A stretch of DNA of 64,000 bases from Gliomastix tumulicola (taxonomy: Eukaryota; Ascomycota; Sordariomycetes; Hypocreales; Bionectriaceae): contig BCHX01000006.1 in NCBI GenBank assembly GCA_001599755.1, positions 2,777,336-2,841,335 on the forward strand. The letters run 5' to 3'. The position numbers and the translations under genes were made by a program. The notes under the pieces are model-generated. The model made no database searches, was not told the DNA's origin, and saw nothing but the letters and a program-made list of their open reading frames with translations. Positions 45,162 through 57,373 of this stretch are shown here, in pieces. Position 1 is the first letter of the stretch. Each line of letters opens with the position of its first letter.

Positions 45162-45655
45162 TTCTGAGTGTGAGAGAAGACTGTCGACCTATCCTTTGGG
45201 GGTTTCTGGAGGCACACAGGCAGTTAAACTGGCTTGTAGCTGTGAATGCAGCAGATTGGAAGGTCGATGATGATGTCCGGGCTTGTGATGAGGGGAAGTC
45301 ATGCAGGGCTAATGCATGGATGTGGAGGAGTGCACTGCCTCACTCACGCTGACTTTGCGGGCTCGTGTCTCCCGTAAGAGGCCTTCGTAAAGATCAAACC
45401 TACAACAAACCAGTTTATATCATGACCATCTACATTATCCTCGTAAATAATACTTAAGGGCACACCTATATCGCAAACCATGGCACTTCAACATTCATCC
45501 TCACATGGGGATCTGGACGCTCGATGTGAATCGGTCTTGAGGACCATTGATCATATACATAAGATACCTATGTTCGTATGAAGCCTCGTCTCCATGCCTG
45601 ACTCTGGAGACGGACCTATGTACAACTTCACGCATCCTCCCCAGGAGCCACCCAT
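45162..45655. other. Intergenic, no gene seen
   Basis: About 490 bp between two minus-strand genes, expected to hold the promoter of the HET gene and the 3' UTR of the AA9 gene. No coding frame is supported. Confidence 0.5.
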
Positions 45656-46398
45656 CTATTTCCAGACAGCAGGGCCGGGGTAGGGGTAAGCACCGTTCTC
45701 GGCATAGATGTTAAAGGTCAGGCCGGGGTTGCTAGCAGCATAAGCACCAGGGAAGGCGACCAGGCCGGTCGGGGTACCAGTGCCACTGCCAGTCACGGCA
45801 ACCTGGGCGCAGGCGATGTAGAACTGAGGGGCGTTCCAGATGTGCAGGCCGATATGCTCGGCACGCAGCAGGTAGTTGCCGGGCCGCAGGTTCGCCGGGA
45901 TGGTGGTGTAGAACTCGGTCATCTCGGCCTCGAAGGGAGGGTACGAGCCGACCTTGTTGCCGTACTGGTCGATCTTGAACCAGACGTTGCCGGAGGGGTT
46001 CCAGGTGTTGACGTTCTGGCCGTCCGGGACGCGGGCCATGTAGAAGATGAGGGGGCCCGGGTGGCCCATGCTGTTGCTCGAGGTGAAGCCGAAGCGGGAG
46101 CCGGCGGCGACGGTCTGCACGGCGGCGGCGGGGCGGCCGGACTTCTCGTAGCAGCCCATCAGGCTGGAGTTGACATCCTCGATGGGGCCGGAGCCCGGGT
46201 TGTTGGCCGTCTCGCGGATGTACTGCCAGTCGGACGACCTAGCGCTATTCACGATAGTCTTAGGGAAGAAGTCTACGGGGCAGATCGGCAGTTAGCTACC
46301 TATTCCATGATCTACTCTCATGGAATATCGTGGGGGACAGGCTCACAGTGACCCAAGACCGTGGGAGCCAAGAGCGACAAGACGACGGCGATCTTCAT
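45656..46398 (-). CDS. AA9 lytic polysaccharide monooxygenase (secreted)
   Basis: Two exons, 46347-46398 and 45656-46272, with a 74-nt intron, giving 222 residues. A signal peptide MKIAVVLSLLAPTVLG ends exactly before His17, which becomes the N-terminal histidine of the mature copper brace (HYFFPKTIV). The second brace histidine is His88 in SMGHPGPLIFYMARVPDG and the axial tyrosine is Tyr169 in PQFYIACAQVAV. The second-sphere residues His157 (RAEHIGLH) and Gln167 are present. Cys58 and Cys172 can form the conserved disulfide. The enzyme oxidatively cleaves cellulose or hemicellulose using copper and hydrogen peroxide or oxygen. There is no linker or carbohydrate-binding module, so it is a single-domain form near the small end of the family. 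Regiospecificity cannot be judged from this reading. The intron just after the His codon is a common fungal arrangement. Confidence 0.93.
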
Positions 46399-48609
46399 AC
46401 TGGCGATTCTTGTAAATCCGACGATGAGGGACAGAAAGCGGTATTGATTTACAGATCAGCCATCACATCAGCGGGGAAAAGAGGCATTTTTATATGTTTC
46501 CCATCTCTTCCTGCACCAGTGTTCATCCGGTCCAGCTCGCCATGTTCCGTCCACCAATACCGACGCATCAGGTCTAGATGCGAGGGGCGCGACATATTCA
46601 ACACAGGAGAGCCAATGAGATACTCTCGTTTTTCATGTTTCACCCGTAGGATATAAGCCATTCGACATTGGCGAGATCTGGGCGATGCCTTGGGACGGTG
46701 GTTGAGCCTCCGTCGCACGTTTCGGTCCACCAGCGACAACTGCCGCCCAGATTCAGGCCGATGAACCCCGCGATGGTCATATGACCGACAGTCACACCAC
46801 TCATTCACCTGGTTTGGCCACGATCTGCTGAAATCATGGCACCTCATCGCCAGGCGTCAAGTGTTGGTGCTCTGGAAGCCAAGGAGGGGGGGATCCAAGC
46901 AAGGGGTGAGGCTCAAGGTCCCTTAGTCAGGACTCCTTACTAACGCTCACCGCCTCTCCTCTGAACCCTGGTTTTTTTCTCCCGTCCGCACAAAAAGGAG
47001 GCTTGCATCCCCCGCCCACCAACTGCGGGGCCATCACACGAGTCACAACTGACAGACCTCTTTTTTAACCCGACGGCCTGGAACGGGAAAGGGCAGCAGT
47101 AGCAGCAGCAGCACATGAGGGGTCTTTTAGTGAGGTGACATTGCCTTAGGGGTCCACCTGCAGCAGCAGAAGCAGACAGACTTGATGACGAAGAGGGTGA
47201 CTGATGGATTGGTCGAGACTTATCACTGCATTCTATGGTTCGTGGAAGATCTGCTGCGCAGGTGACTGGACGTCACATCGCCACCCGAGTTGGTGTCCTC
47301 GAAGCTGCTCGCACCCGCTCCCAGAGAGACGGTCATATAACCATACCACCCCTATATCACTTATCAATGCATGCGATGGTGCTCTGACAAACTGGGCTGA
47401 CATGCGTGGTGACGGAGGAGAGCGCCGGGATTTGCCCATTTATAATCCCTGACAGAGAGGCATGCGTGAGCCACCAGCCCGGAGCGACATTCTCGTCGTC
47501 GTCGTCGTCGTGGTTTTTTGATTCTCGCAGCAGCCGCCGCAGGCGCTTTGAGACACACGCAAGATGACCCGTTCCACGACAGCTCAGCCATCGCGGACCA
47601 TGACCAGATCGAGCAGCGGCGGGTGGCACAGGACGGGGGCTTTCACACAATGTGAGAGGGAGGGGGATCATTCTAGAGGCTTCCAGTTACCCTACACGAT
47701 CCTGTCTGTCTGTCATCCTTCCCATTCCTTTTTCACGACCAGTTCCAGACGGGGCCTCCGATAAGCGAACGCCTCATGTGTAAGGTAAGGGCACAAGAAA
47801 ACATGCAGGGTGTCAGTCCGTCCGCGCGTAGTGCTAGCAGCCTCCATCATGCAGTGGTCGAGTGGCACCCGCCGCCCTCCACCAGCAGAGAGACCAGAAA
47901 AAAGGTCGCCACCCCCTCCATTCTGACTAGTACTCTAACCATCGACCGCGCGGGTGGTGATCGCGGAGTTATACGATAAAGGCTCAGCACGAGGATGCTG
48001 GATTGCTGACGTCGGGGTGGATGGATGCCGTAAATGCCGAGCATCTCCGCACACAGGATGGGATGGCGGAGTACGGTTTCAGACGGCAGTGCCGGGCTGG
48101 TCGAAATCGAGCAGAGCAAGGTCATCGTCCGGGCGATGCGAGGATGGAATCATGGATGGAAAAAGAGGTAAGAGGACCAGCAAGGGAGCGCCTATCGTGA
48201 TTTGGGGGAGGGGAGGGGGGGGGCGCGTTCCCGGGAAGCGCATGCCGACCCCTGGGCGAAGGAGGTGCATAAGATCACGAAAGCATCAGCGATGTAAATT
48301 ACCAACCAGAGGGGACTCTCGAATCCCGTCAAGACAAGCCGGCCGGAACTGGGAGTGACGCTGCAGGTGGTTGCAGCTAGCATCGGTGATGAGGAGGGTC
48401 TCGAATGCGCGGGATTGGGGCACTTGTGCTCAGTCCAGCAGCAGTCAAGCGAGGATCCATGCCCGTTCGGGGCGCAGTATCATGGGGAAACCGCACAGAA
48501 TGGACAGCCCGGTAAGCTGAGGGATTGGTAAGCTCTCTCCTTACTGGGGATACATCCTCTGGGCACGCATGGCCTCTGGGTATCTGACCAGCTGGTGGTG
48601 GTATCAGAC

Positions 48610-48642
<33 letters not shown>

Positions 48643-49867
48643 TTGGTTGGGTCGATGAGCAAGCCCCCCCTCCTTCCATGCTTAGAGGCGATAGTGCGAA
48701 AAGGCCTCAGCGGTGTGGCCAGTGATGGACAGTGCGGTGGGCTGCTTTGCAAGAATCCAGCTGAGCTGAGCACTTGCTAAGGGACAGGAAGCTACGGACA
48801 TTAAACTCGTGTGGCAGAACCCTGGCAAAACCATGGGAAAATCGTTCTTTCAAAAAGGAGTAGGCCGAAGACGCCCATTTCTTAGCGCGCACAGAACCCC
48901 CATGCGCCCCCGAAGTACCGAGATGATGGGATACATCAGTTCGACCGTTGCTCGGGCAAAGGTCAAGGCTTCTTTTCTTTTTAATTTAATTAACGAGTTT
49001 TGATACGATTCTCTGCACCTACCGGAGACTAACGGCGCCTCGTCGTCTCCTAGCATCCGATACCGAGGGCCGCAGCTCCTTCATTACGAGCTGAGGAAGT
49101 CACTGATGATCCAGCTGTCTTCACCGCTGATCTATCGTGTTAGCTAGCGGATTGCTCCACCAAGGATAGAGATCCTAGCTCGAAGAATGGGGATCTCCCG
49201 GCGCCTCAGGCCGGCGGCCGGAAGTGTCGTTGTTCTCCCCAAGCTAAAGCGATCAGTTCTCCGTACTCCGTAGTCTGGTAGCTCCCGTCTGGAGGGCATC
49301 CAATGTGCAGCGGCCATTCACTGCTGGTCATTACGGATACTCGTAAGCGAAAATGCAGCTGGGCTGGTCACTCCATCGGGTCGGGGTCTGTAGCACAGCG
49401 CCTCCCCGACCCTCGCATCTCCGAGCCACCCTATCCCGCCGCTGATTGGGCAATCCTGTCATCGAAATGCAGCTGCATGCATATTATTGCATCTCGACCG
49501 GGATTGCCATTCGCTGTGGCCCCAGCCCCCGCCAGGCAAGATAAGGAAGACTCAGCATCCATGGTGCCCTTCGCCGGTGGAAACCACCCTTGCCTGTGCC
49601 GCCGGAGTGCTCGGATTCTTTTTGAGTCTTTTCTGCTCTGGTCCTCTTTTCCATCTGAATCCTTCCCAGCCTGGACTTTTTTTTTTGGTTTGGGTCTGCA
49701 CGCACTGCAGCGCGCGCGTGGCGGTGGGCATCAAAAGCAACTGATCCCCCGACTCGAGTGTCGAAGCCTGCCCTCCTCTTCCCTTTCTTTTCTCTCTGAG
49801 AGGTCATTCATCCATCACCTCCCGACAACATTCCTGTCCATCCCTCCCCCCTCCCCCCATCATCATC
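46399..49867. other. 3.5 kb gene-poor region between divergent genes
   Basis: No gene is supported. It separates the AA9 gene (minus) and an MFS gene (plus), so both promoters lie here. A GCTG array (eight units) occurs at 48611-48642 and a short GTC array near 47495-47512. Pyrimidine-rich sequence at 49760-49860 is the presumed leader of the MFS gene. Open frames remain short and unrelated. Confidence 0.5.
48611..48642. repeat. GCTG microsatellite (8 units)
   Basis: Eight perfect GCTG tetramers in intergenic DNA, no coding context. Confidence 0.9.
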
Positions 49868-51743
49868 ATGGCTCGAGGCGCGACGAAGAAGAAGGATCCC
49901 AATGCCTTCCCTTACAAGCAGCTCACCGTGCTGGGTACGTCAGACTGCATTTGCTCCTCCCCAGAATGATGCCCTGCCCTCTCTCCCTGAATGTCCGTCC
50001 GTCCCCCCCCCCCCCCCCCCTCCCCGCGCGGCACCCGCACCACCCGCTGCGAGTTGCCGTGACGTGGCAGCGTACAATTTGCTTGCACGGGCTGCTGGTG
50101 ATACGATTGCACCCCCCGGGACCTACAGACCACTAACGGTTGCGTGTAACAGCGATATGTCGCTTTGCGGAGCCCATCGCCTTCAACTCGATCATGGCGT
50201 ATTCGTTCGCCATGACCAAGTACCTCAAGGGCGATGAGAAGGACGCCTCTTTCTACAGCGGTCTCCTGGTCTCAGGCTACGCCGTCGCCGAGACCATCAC
50301 GGCCATGGGCTGGGGTGTCCTGTCCGACAAGTACGGCCGCAAGCCCGTCGTGCTGGTCGGTCTCGTCGGTGTCGCCATCTCGTGTCTGATCCTCGGTTTT
50401 GCGGAGAACTTCTGGGTTGCCCTCGCGGCAAGATTCGTCGGAGGTGCACTGAACGGAAACGTCAGTGTGATGCAGACCATGGTTGCCGAGATTGTCAAGC
50501 TGCCCGAGCATGAGCGTGAGTCGATGCCACCCTTTCCTCCCCCCTGTCCGGTCTGACAATGACCATGTCGCTGGATGCACACACATATACTGACTGACCT
50601 GGGTTTGAAGCTGCCGCTTATGCTACACAGCCTTTCGTCTGGACTCTGGGTGGACTGATCGGTTCCGCGATGGGTGGCTACCTGGCTCAGCCTGCTGACT
50701 TCTACCCTGACCTCTTCCCGAGAGGTAGTCTCTTCGATAGGTTCCCTTATCTGCTTCCCAACCTGGCCTCCTTCGTCATCATTGCCATTTCCACCATCCA
50801 GGGTATCTTTCTGCTGGAGGAGACGAACCCCAACCTGGTCAAGCAGGACGAGGACGAAGACGAGGAGGAGGAGGAGGAGGAGGGTGAGGAGGGTGAGGAG
50901 ACCGAGACCAGCCCGCTCAACCCTAACAAGGGCAAGACCATCGAGAGGACCGCCTCCAACGAGTCGACGCCGCTCATCTCGGACGACAACGCCTTCGGCA
51001 CCATGTCCAGGCCCAACCACGAGGTTGCTAGCAGCGCCTCCTCGCAGACCATCGCGGCCGACAGCGGCCCGTACGAGGGCAGCATCTACAGCAAGACCAT
51101 CGTCATGCTGGTCATCGCGCTCTTCCTCTTCTCCTACCACCAGATGTCCTTCGTCACGCTCATCCCCATCCACATCATCGACAAGCCCAAGGCGCCCAAG
51201 GGCCACCTCGACCTCTTTGGCGGCTTCGGCATGTCCCTGCACGCCGTCAGCAACTTCCTGCTGGCCGAGGGCTTCTCGAGCATGGTCTTCCAGGCCTTCG
51301 TCTTCCCCATCTTCCTCCGCAAGGTCGGCGTCTGGCGCACGTTTGTCAGCATCTCGTGCTTCTACCCGACCGCCTACCTGCTGATCCCCTTCCTCTGGGC
51401 CATCCCCAAGTTCCTCGTCCCCGGCGTCTACATCTCGCTGATGCTGCAGGTCTTCTACGGCATGACCCAGAACGCCGCCCTGCTCATCCTGCTCAAGAAC
51501 GCCTGCCCGGACCGCCGCGCCCTCGGCCGCGTCATGGGCCTCGGCATGAGCGTCTGCTGCCTCGCCCGCACCATCTCCCCGCCCCTGGCCGGTATTGTCT
51601 ATGACACCGCCGGCTCGGCCGCTGCCTGGTTCACCTGCGCCATCGTGGCCGTCGTCGGCATGATCGAGATGCTCTTCGTGCCGCGCGGCGAGATCAAGAA
51701 GGCGTCCGCCGACGACGACGTCGTCGTTGCCGCCGGCCACTAG
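49868..51743 (+). CDS. MFS transporter, DHA1-type (YCR023C/ZIF1-like)
   Basis: Three exons: 49868-49934, 50153-50515, 50611-51743; introns of 218 and 95 nt; 520 residues. The start is ATG at 49868 (ATCATCATGG). The N-terminal half shows VSGYAVAETITAMGWGVLSD then KYGRKPVVLVG, the MFS loop 2-3 motif (G-x-L-S-D-x-x-G-R-K), followed by ARFVGGALNGNVSVMQTMVA and QPFVWTLGGLIGSAMGGYLA. This order (conserved motif, LNGN, QPFVWxLGGxIGxxxGGYLA) matches the fungal YCR023C and plant ZIF1-like group of DHA1 proton antiporters. The central cytosolic loop contains a very acidic run (DEDEDEEEEEEEGEEGEE) and is Ser/Thr-rich. The second half contains the remaining spans (LFLFSYHQMSFVTLIPIHII; LGMSVCCLARTISPPLAGIV). 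Substrate is unknown; drug, metal-chelate or metabolite export are options. Intron 1 contains an 18-base C run (50003-50020). Confidence 0.85.
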
Positions 51744-53379
51744 AGAAGTTGCGTGTGTGTTGTTGTTGTGAAGCGTTATGTCGCGCGCTGTGTAGAGAAA
51801 GAATGAAAGAAATGCCGACGGCCTCATGATTACGACATGGGTGTCTGACCACCTTTTCCTACGTGCTTCAGACCTTCACGTGTATACGGACCAGTTTTCC
51901 TCTGGGATTCTTGCTTTATTTATTTTTCTTGCGGATTTTTTGCTTCAAATCTGTCTGGTGTTGCTGGTTATATTTTATCTTAGGTAGCTAATAGGAAAAA
52001 GGACGAATACTACGACTCTCTCACCTCATGATGATTTGTACCAGAGTGATCTGTCTTGGCTGCTTGCTGTACGTAGGGACAAGGTTCCTCGGCACTCGTC
52101 ATCTGTAGCTCTGTCGCGTGCTTGATGCATGGCTCGGCGATCGGTTGAATGACGCGTGAGATGTGCTTTATTAGTGATCATGATCGGGCTGTCCCACTGC
52201 TGGGAGATCGAAGGGAAGCAGACCAAGAGTCCGATGCTGACGGGACGCCCTCCACGATGATGGTGGTTTGCCTACCCTATACATGATGCTACTTGTCTGA
52301 AGGGTGTCGGTCAAGAGAGCAATCAGGGCGGCAACCTCTGCTGAATGGACTGATTGGCTTCTTTTATAGATGCACATACATACGGTATTATGATTCTCCC
52401 TCCCTTCTTGATAAATGCCTGCCGGAAATTCATCAAGCCCTTCACGTTTACGACCTGTTCTTTGTTCTAGGCACTGGCACCTCGGCTCAATCCACCTGCT
52501 TTCCATCATTGCCGGCTTGCATCACGACATCTTTCACAGTAAACCAGAACAGAAGGTGACGTTGAAATAAAGCACTTTATACAATAATTCATCATCGAAG
52601 AACTCCTATCTTGCGGCAAACCGAGGAAGCCGTTGACCACCCACAGCTCCCCCGAGTTTTTAGCCCCGGTCTGGAACATTCCAAGAAGTCTTGGACTGAT
52701 TACACCATTCGCGCGCAATGGTAGGATGGAAGACACGCACATCAGATGCCTTCCGGATTAGGTAAGTAGAAGCTTCATAGGGCTACAGTTAGCTGGCTCG
52801 CGGATGGATGTCCCTCTTATTGGAATCCCTCATTTTGGCACTCGAGTTCAGTAGATGCCTGTACTCACTTAGCAGCGATTACTGTCAGCTGCCTTCATCG
52901 CGCCTTCGGCAGTCAGCTCCATTCGATATTCGGCCGTCTTGCAGAGGTCATTGTGCAAGTATATGGCAGCAAACTCGAGCCAAGACAACGGACCCGGCAC
53001 CTTCTAAGCTCAGCCGAACCCCATATGGGGTCGCATTGCAGGCATGTTGTGATATCGGATTGTCAAGTGCCGACAACGGAAGGTGACGTTGATGATTCTT
53101 GCTTTTGCCCGCATGACTGGTGTCGCCGTCATCTAGATCAGCCCTTCTCCCATACGCTGGCCTGCATGGCCTCGGAGCTTTCTGCCGGATCAGCAGATGC
53201 AATGACCATGGAATCTGGCTTGGCCCGCTGGAGGAGGTGACTTGTAAAGGTGTGTGTGGCGGGTGGCAGTGATTGAGGGNATAAAAGAGAGGCTTCTCCC
53301 TCCCATCCGATGACCTCCTCCCAAGCACATCTAGTGTCAAGTCTCAGCCCACCAGCTTCTACACGAGCCCGCTGTCAAC
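51744..53379. other. Intergenic, promoter of the LVIVD gene at its 3' end
   Basis: About 1.6 kb without a supported gene. A single undetermined base (N) stands at 53280. The TATA-like element and leader of the next gene are at the 3' end. Confidence 0.55.
53281..53288 (+). promoter_or_regulatory. TATA-like element of the LVIVD-protein gene
   Basis: ATAAAAGA occurs about 95 nt upstream of the ATG at 53380, just after the ambiguous base at 53280. The spacing to a leader rich in C and T (53299-53379) is plausible for a fungal TATA box. Confidence 0.5.
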
Positions 53380-55061
53380 ATGAAGGTCGCCACGCTGGTT
53401 GCCGTTGCTACGGCTGCCCTTTTCCCCCATGCTACCGCCAAGGAGCTCCAGCCCACGGATGAGTTCCTCGAGCTTTACCAGAGCGGTGCTAAGCACAAGG
53501 AGATCATGGCCCTGAAGCATGTATGTTCATCGGAGACTCTTCCCTTCCTGATTACAACTATATGATATGCTGTTGCTAACATCGTTCACAGGCTGGATGG
53601 GATGCTGAGATTGCAAGTGGTGCGATGAACTCGTCTCAGTACGAGAGTCACCCTGCGGCTGCCGCCGTCTCTTGCGTGAACGGAAGGGCTGTTGTTGGCA
53701 GTGACTCCTTCAAATGCAATGCTGTAGGTCTAGCCGCCGTCATGACCCCACGGACTTGAGCATGAGTAACAGTCGTGAGCATTCTAGGTCGACTTCTACG
53801 ACTTCGTCAGCCATGCCAACCTCGGAAGCCGCACTGGCCAGGGATCCTCGTCCTGGGGCTGGGTCAGTGACACGGGGCGTGAGTTCGTCGTCATCGCCCA
53901 GGCCGACGGTGCTGCCTTTGCCGAGATCACCTCGGCCGGGCGTCTCGTCTATCTGGGTCGCCTGCCCACCTACTCGGCCAACTCGATCTGGCGTGAGATC
54001 CGAGGCTACAAGAACTACATCGTCATCGGTAGCGAGGCCAGCAACCACGGCGTCCAGGTCTTTGACTGGCGCAAGCTGCTCACCATCGACCCTGCTCGTC
54101 CTGTGACCTTCACCCAGAACGATCTGACGAGCCACTTTAAGGGTCTTCCTCAGGGCTCGACGCACAACATCGTCATCAACGAGGAGAAGAACTACGCTAT
54201 TGCTGTGGGTGCTGTGCCGAGGACCTCGGGCTGCCGTTCCGGGCTCCTGTTTATTGATCTTACGAACCCGGCTAGCCCGTCTACGCCTGGTTGCGCCAGC
54301 GGTGACGGGTACGTGCACGATGCGCAGTGCCTCGTCTACCGTGGACCGGATACGCGCTACAGCGGCAGGGAGATTTGCTACGGCTACAACGAAGATACTC
54401 TCACTATGTAAGCGCTGCTACTCGTCCTCGCTTGCTGCTGGTTCCTCGACTAACGCGTCTTAGCTACGACGTGACCAACAAGGCCTCCACGACCATCATC
54501 TCTCGTACCACCTACACGGGAGCGAACTGTAAGTAGCGCCGTGACCATCTGCGCTCTGCCTCAAAGGGACCACCATGCTGATGCAAGGCACTCACTCTAG
54601 ACGTGCACCAGGGCTGGGTCACAAATACCACCTGGCAGGAGTTCCTCGTCCTCGACGACGAGTACGACGAGGTCCGCGGCACCGGCCCGGGTCGCGACGG
54701 CTTCGCCATCACCTACTTCTGGGACATCCGCGACCTCCGCAACCCCAAGCAGACCGGCTACTTCAAGTCCCCCGGCTACGGCCCGGATCACAACCAGTTC
54801 GTCGTCGACGGCCTCGCGTACCAGAGCAACTACGGCTCCGGCCTGCGCATCCTCGACGTCCGCTCGCTTCCCCAGGATCCCACCGGCCGACTGGTGCGTG
54901 AGGTCGGCTTCTTTGATGTGTATCCTGAGAACGACAACGGGCCTAACGGTGGAAGTCTGAGCTTCGTTGGTACCTGGAGTCATTATCCGTTCCTGCCAAG
55001 CGGGTACATCTTGGTGAACACGATTGAGCGTGGTGCCTTTGTTCTGAAGCGCAGGGCTTAG
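53380..55061 (+). CDS. Secreted LVIVD / choice-of-anchor-B-type repeat protein
   Basis: Five exons: 53380-53520, 53592-53723, 53788-54407, 54464-54528, 54601-55061, giving 472 residues. A signal peptide MKVATLVAVATAALFPHATA opens the protein. The body is a beta-propeller-like succession of repeats: SSWGWVSDTGREFVVIAQAD, RLVYLGRLPTYSANSIWREI, YKNYIVIGSEASNHGVQVFD, THNIVINEEKNYAIAVGAVP, GLLFIDLTNPASPSTPG, DGYVHDAQCLVYRGPDTRY, ITYFWDIRDLRNPKQTGYF, HNQFVVDGLAYQSNYGSGLR. The phrases V-x-D-W/DLTNPxxP and the HDxQC motif fit the LVIVD repeat and choice-of-anchor B families known from bacteria and fungi. The protein is presumably extracellular; its ligand or activity is unknown. The downstream neighbour is the convergent POT transporter gene. 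Confidence 0.8.
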
Positions 55062-55328
55062 ACAACAGGACAAGTCTTCGACCATTGATATAAAGAGCGA
55101 TCAACTTGACCCTGAGCTACTTGAGAGGCCGAAACAGTAAAAAAAAGAGGCAGTGGTATCAAGTACTTGAGTAACTACTCCATTTTCGAAAGCTTCCGTC
55201 TTGACGTACTCTCTTCTCTATTCTGTGCATGGCCTCTACGGCTGGATGGAAGCGTCATTTGCTTTTCAATTTTTGATATGATCGTACACTGTGTATTCCA
55301 AGCATCAGAGGAGCCTGGTGCCTCACTC

Positions 55329-57373
55329 TCATGTGGCCGTCTCAGATTTGCCCTCCGTCAACCTGTTGAGCTGGTCGTTGATCTTATCATACTTGCGGAA
55401 GATCCACCAGAACGCCACCGAGCACACGGCCATGACACCAGCCAGAGCCGCATACATGGCAATCATATTGGGATCCTTGGCCGCCGGGCTGATGGCCATC
55501 CCCAGCAGCGCACCGATACCAGCGCTCAGCTGCACCGTGGCCTGGACGATCCCCCTCATACCCCTCGGCGCCTTCTCATACGCGTACTGCGTCGCGGTGA
55601 CCATGCCAAAGATCTCGGCAATGGCCAGCAGGACGTACACCGGCACCTGCAGCCACACATTGACCTCGTTGGGCAGCCGGCCGTTGTCGGACGCGGGACA
55701 GGCGAGGGGCGCGTCGTAGCAAGGGCCCGCGAGGTAGATGAGCTTCTGGATGCCGGAGGCGTAGGCCATGCCTCCCGCGCAGATGAGGAAGGCTGTCGAG
55801 ATGCGGGCGATGGGCCTGAAGGGGATCATCTTCTTGGCGAGCCAGTTGTAGAGGAGCTGGATGGGGGGTGCAAAGATGACGCTGGCGACGCTGGCCATGG
55901 CTGAGAGCATGTCGTTGGGGACGCCGCTGAGCTGCATCTGACCGGCCTGGGAGACCAGGTTGTTGTACATCTGGGTGGTGCATAGATAGAAGAAAGCGAA
56001 GCAGAATCTGCGGGACGTCAGCATTTCTAGACGGGCTCGAAGATCATCCAGAACGAGACTCGGACGTACATGATGCGAGCTGCGATGAGACCTCTCTTCA
56101 GTTCGTCGATGAAGCCATCGTCCCAAGGGACAACATGTCCGTTTTGCTCCATCTGATGGGATGCCTTGGCATTGTCTAGCTTGAAGCCGTTCCGAGCAGC
56201 CAGAGTCAGGGCCCTGAATGCTTTCGGGAGAATGTTCTCATGCGGAACAACCTTGACTGCCGACAGGATGAGCAAGAGTTCAGCGTGGTTTGGGAACGAG
56301 AGAGCGGGACTACTGACCCAGCTTGTTCCTCAGACTGAGCAGCACGCCAAGGGAGATGACCAGCGCGATGGTGGCCATCAGGTAGGCTGTCCAGAAGCCG
56401 ATTTCGTGCTCGAGGAAGGTGGCGGGTATCGCGGAGAGGGACGCAATGTTTGTGAACCTGCCTTTGTCAACACACGTCTGAAAAGCACTTCGAGTGTGAC
56501 TCGGATGACTAGTACCAATAGAAAGCGTTATAAACAAGCTGCAGAGTGCGCGAAGTCTCGATCACGGCAAGTTTGCCATTCTTCAGGCGGATCACCCTCG
56601 GTTTCTTTTGAGGATATTGATCACCTGGTTCATGTCAGCCTACATGATGAGACTTGGATGAAACGTGCATGTAGACTCACCGATGAAGGGAGATATCGTC
56701 GACTTCACGCCCCCTACCCCCAGCCCTATCAGGAACATGGCAACAGCCAAGCCCGGCACGCCGGCACCGTTATCTAAGGCTACTGGCAGGGATGTGGCAA
56801 ACATGGTAACGGCTCCGCATATCCAGAGACTGTTCAGGAGGGGTATGGTGGTTAATAACACCTAGCTTGATGTCTCATGCACACCATGACTTGTCAAGAA
56901 GCGGCCTACCTGAAGGCAAGGATCAGAGTGTTGTACCGTCCAAGCCACGTATCAGAGATGATGGCAAACAGCATCGGCGTCAGGAACGAGAAGACGAAGA
57001 AGCCGTTGGAGATGGACGTGGCCTTGGACTGCCCAAGCCCCAGTGCCCCCGGAACGGCATGAAACCCGCGTGGATGCTGCGTGTAGTTCTCTATCATAGG
57101 TCACGCACGTGTCAGCGCGTGCCAGCGGGCATGGTTGCAGTGATGGTCCCTTGACGTACGCCAAATGGAGATGATGGCGTAGTAGCTGAATCGCTCGGCA
57201 GAGCCTATCAGGGCGGCGGCCCAGGCCGCGAACGGGACCCGATCAACGATCCGCGGCAGACTGTTAATCTCCTCTTCGGTTGCATCGCGGGGGAAATTCG
57301 ATTCGGTATCTGACACGGGCTCTGTGGACGGAAGCGGACGCTTGTCCTCATTCGCTGCCGGAGGACGATCCAT
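55329..57373 (-). CDS. POT/PTR2-family peptide transporter
   Basis: Seven exons in coding order: 57160-57373, 56910-57090, 56681-56829, 56516-56624, 56318-56457, 56070-56256, 55329-56007, giving 552 residues; all six introns (56-80 nt) keep phase. After an acidic cytosolic N-terminus, AAALIGSAERFSYYAIISIW carries the PTR2 signature (E-R-F-S-Y-Y). SISNGFFVFSFLTPMLFAII then SDTWLGRYNT gives TM2-3. GLAVAMFLIGLGVGGVKSTI is followed by SPFIGDQYPQKKPRVI, the typical segment after TM5. FCFAFFYLCTTQMYNNLVSQ is the second signature and EKAPRGMRGIVQATVQLSAG lies in the C-terminal bundle. The family imports di- and tripeptides with protons; some fungal members move nitrate or peptide-like metabolites. 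It shares a 578-bp promoter with the divergent methyltransferase gene. Confidence 0.92.

Noticed and set aside
50277..51827. 516-codon minus-strand open frame
   Set aside because: Antisense to the MFS exporter, with Asp/Glu/Gly-rich nonsense sequence; it is a shadow of codon bias.
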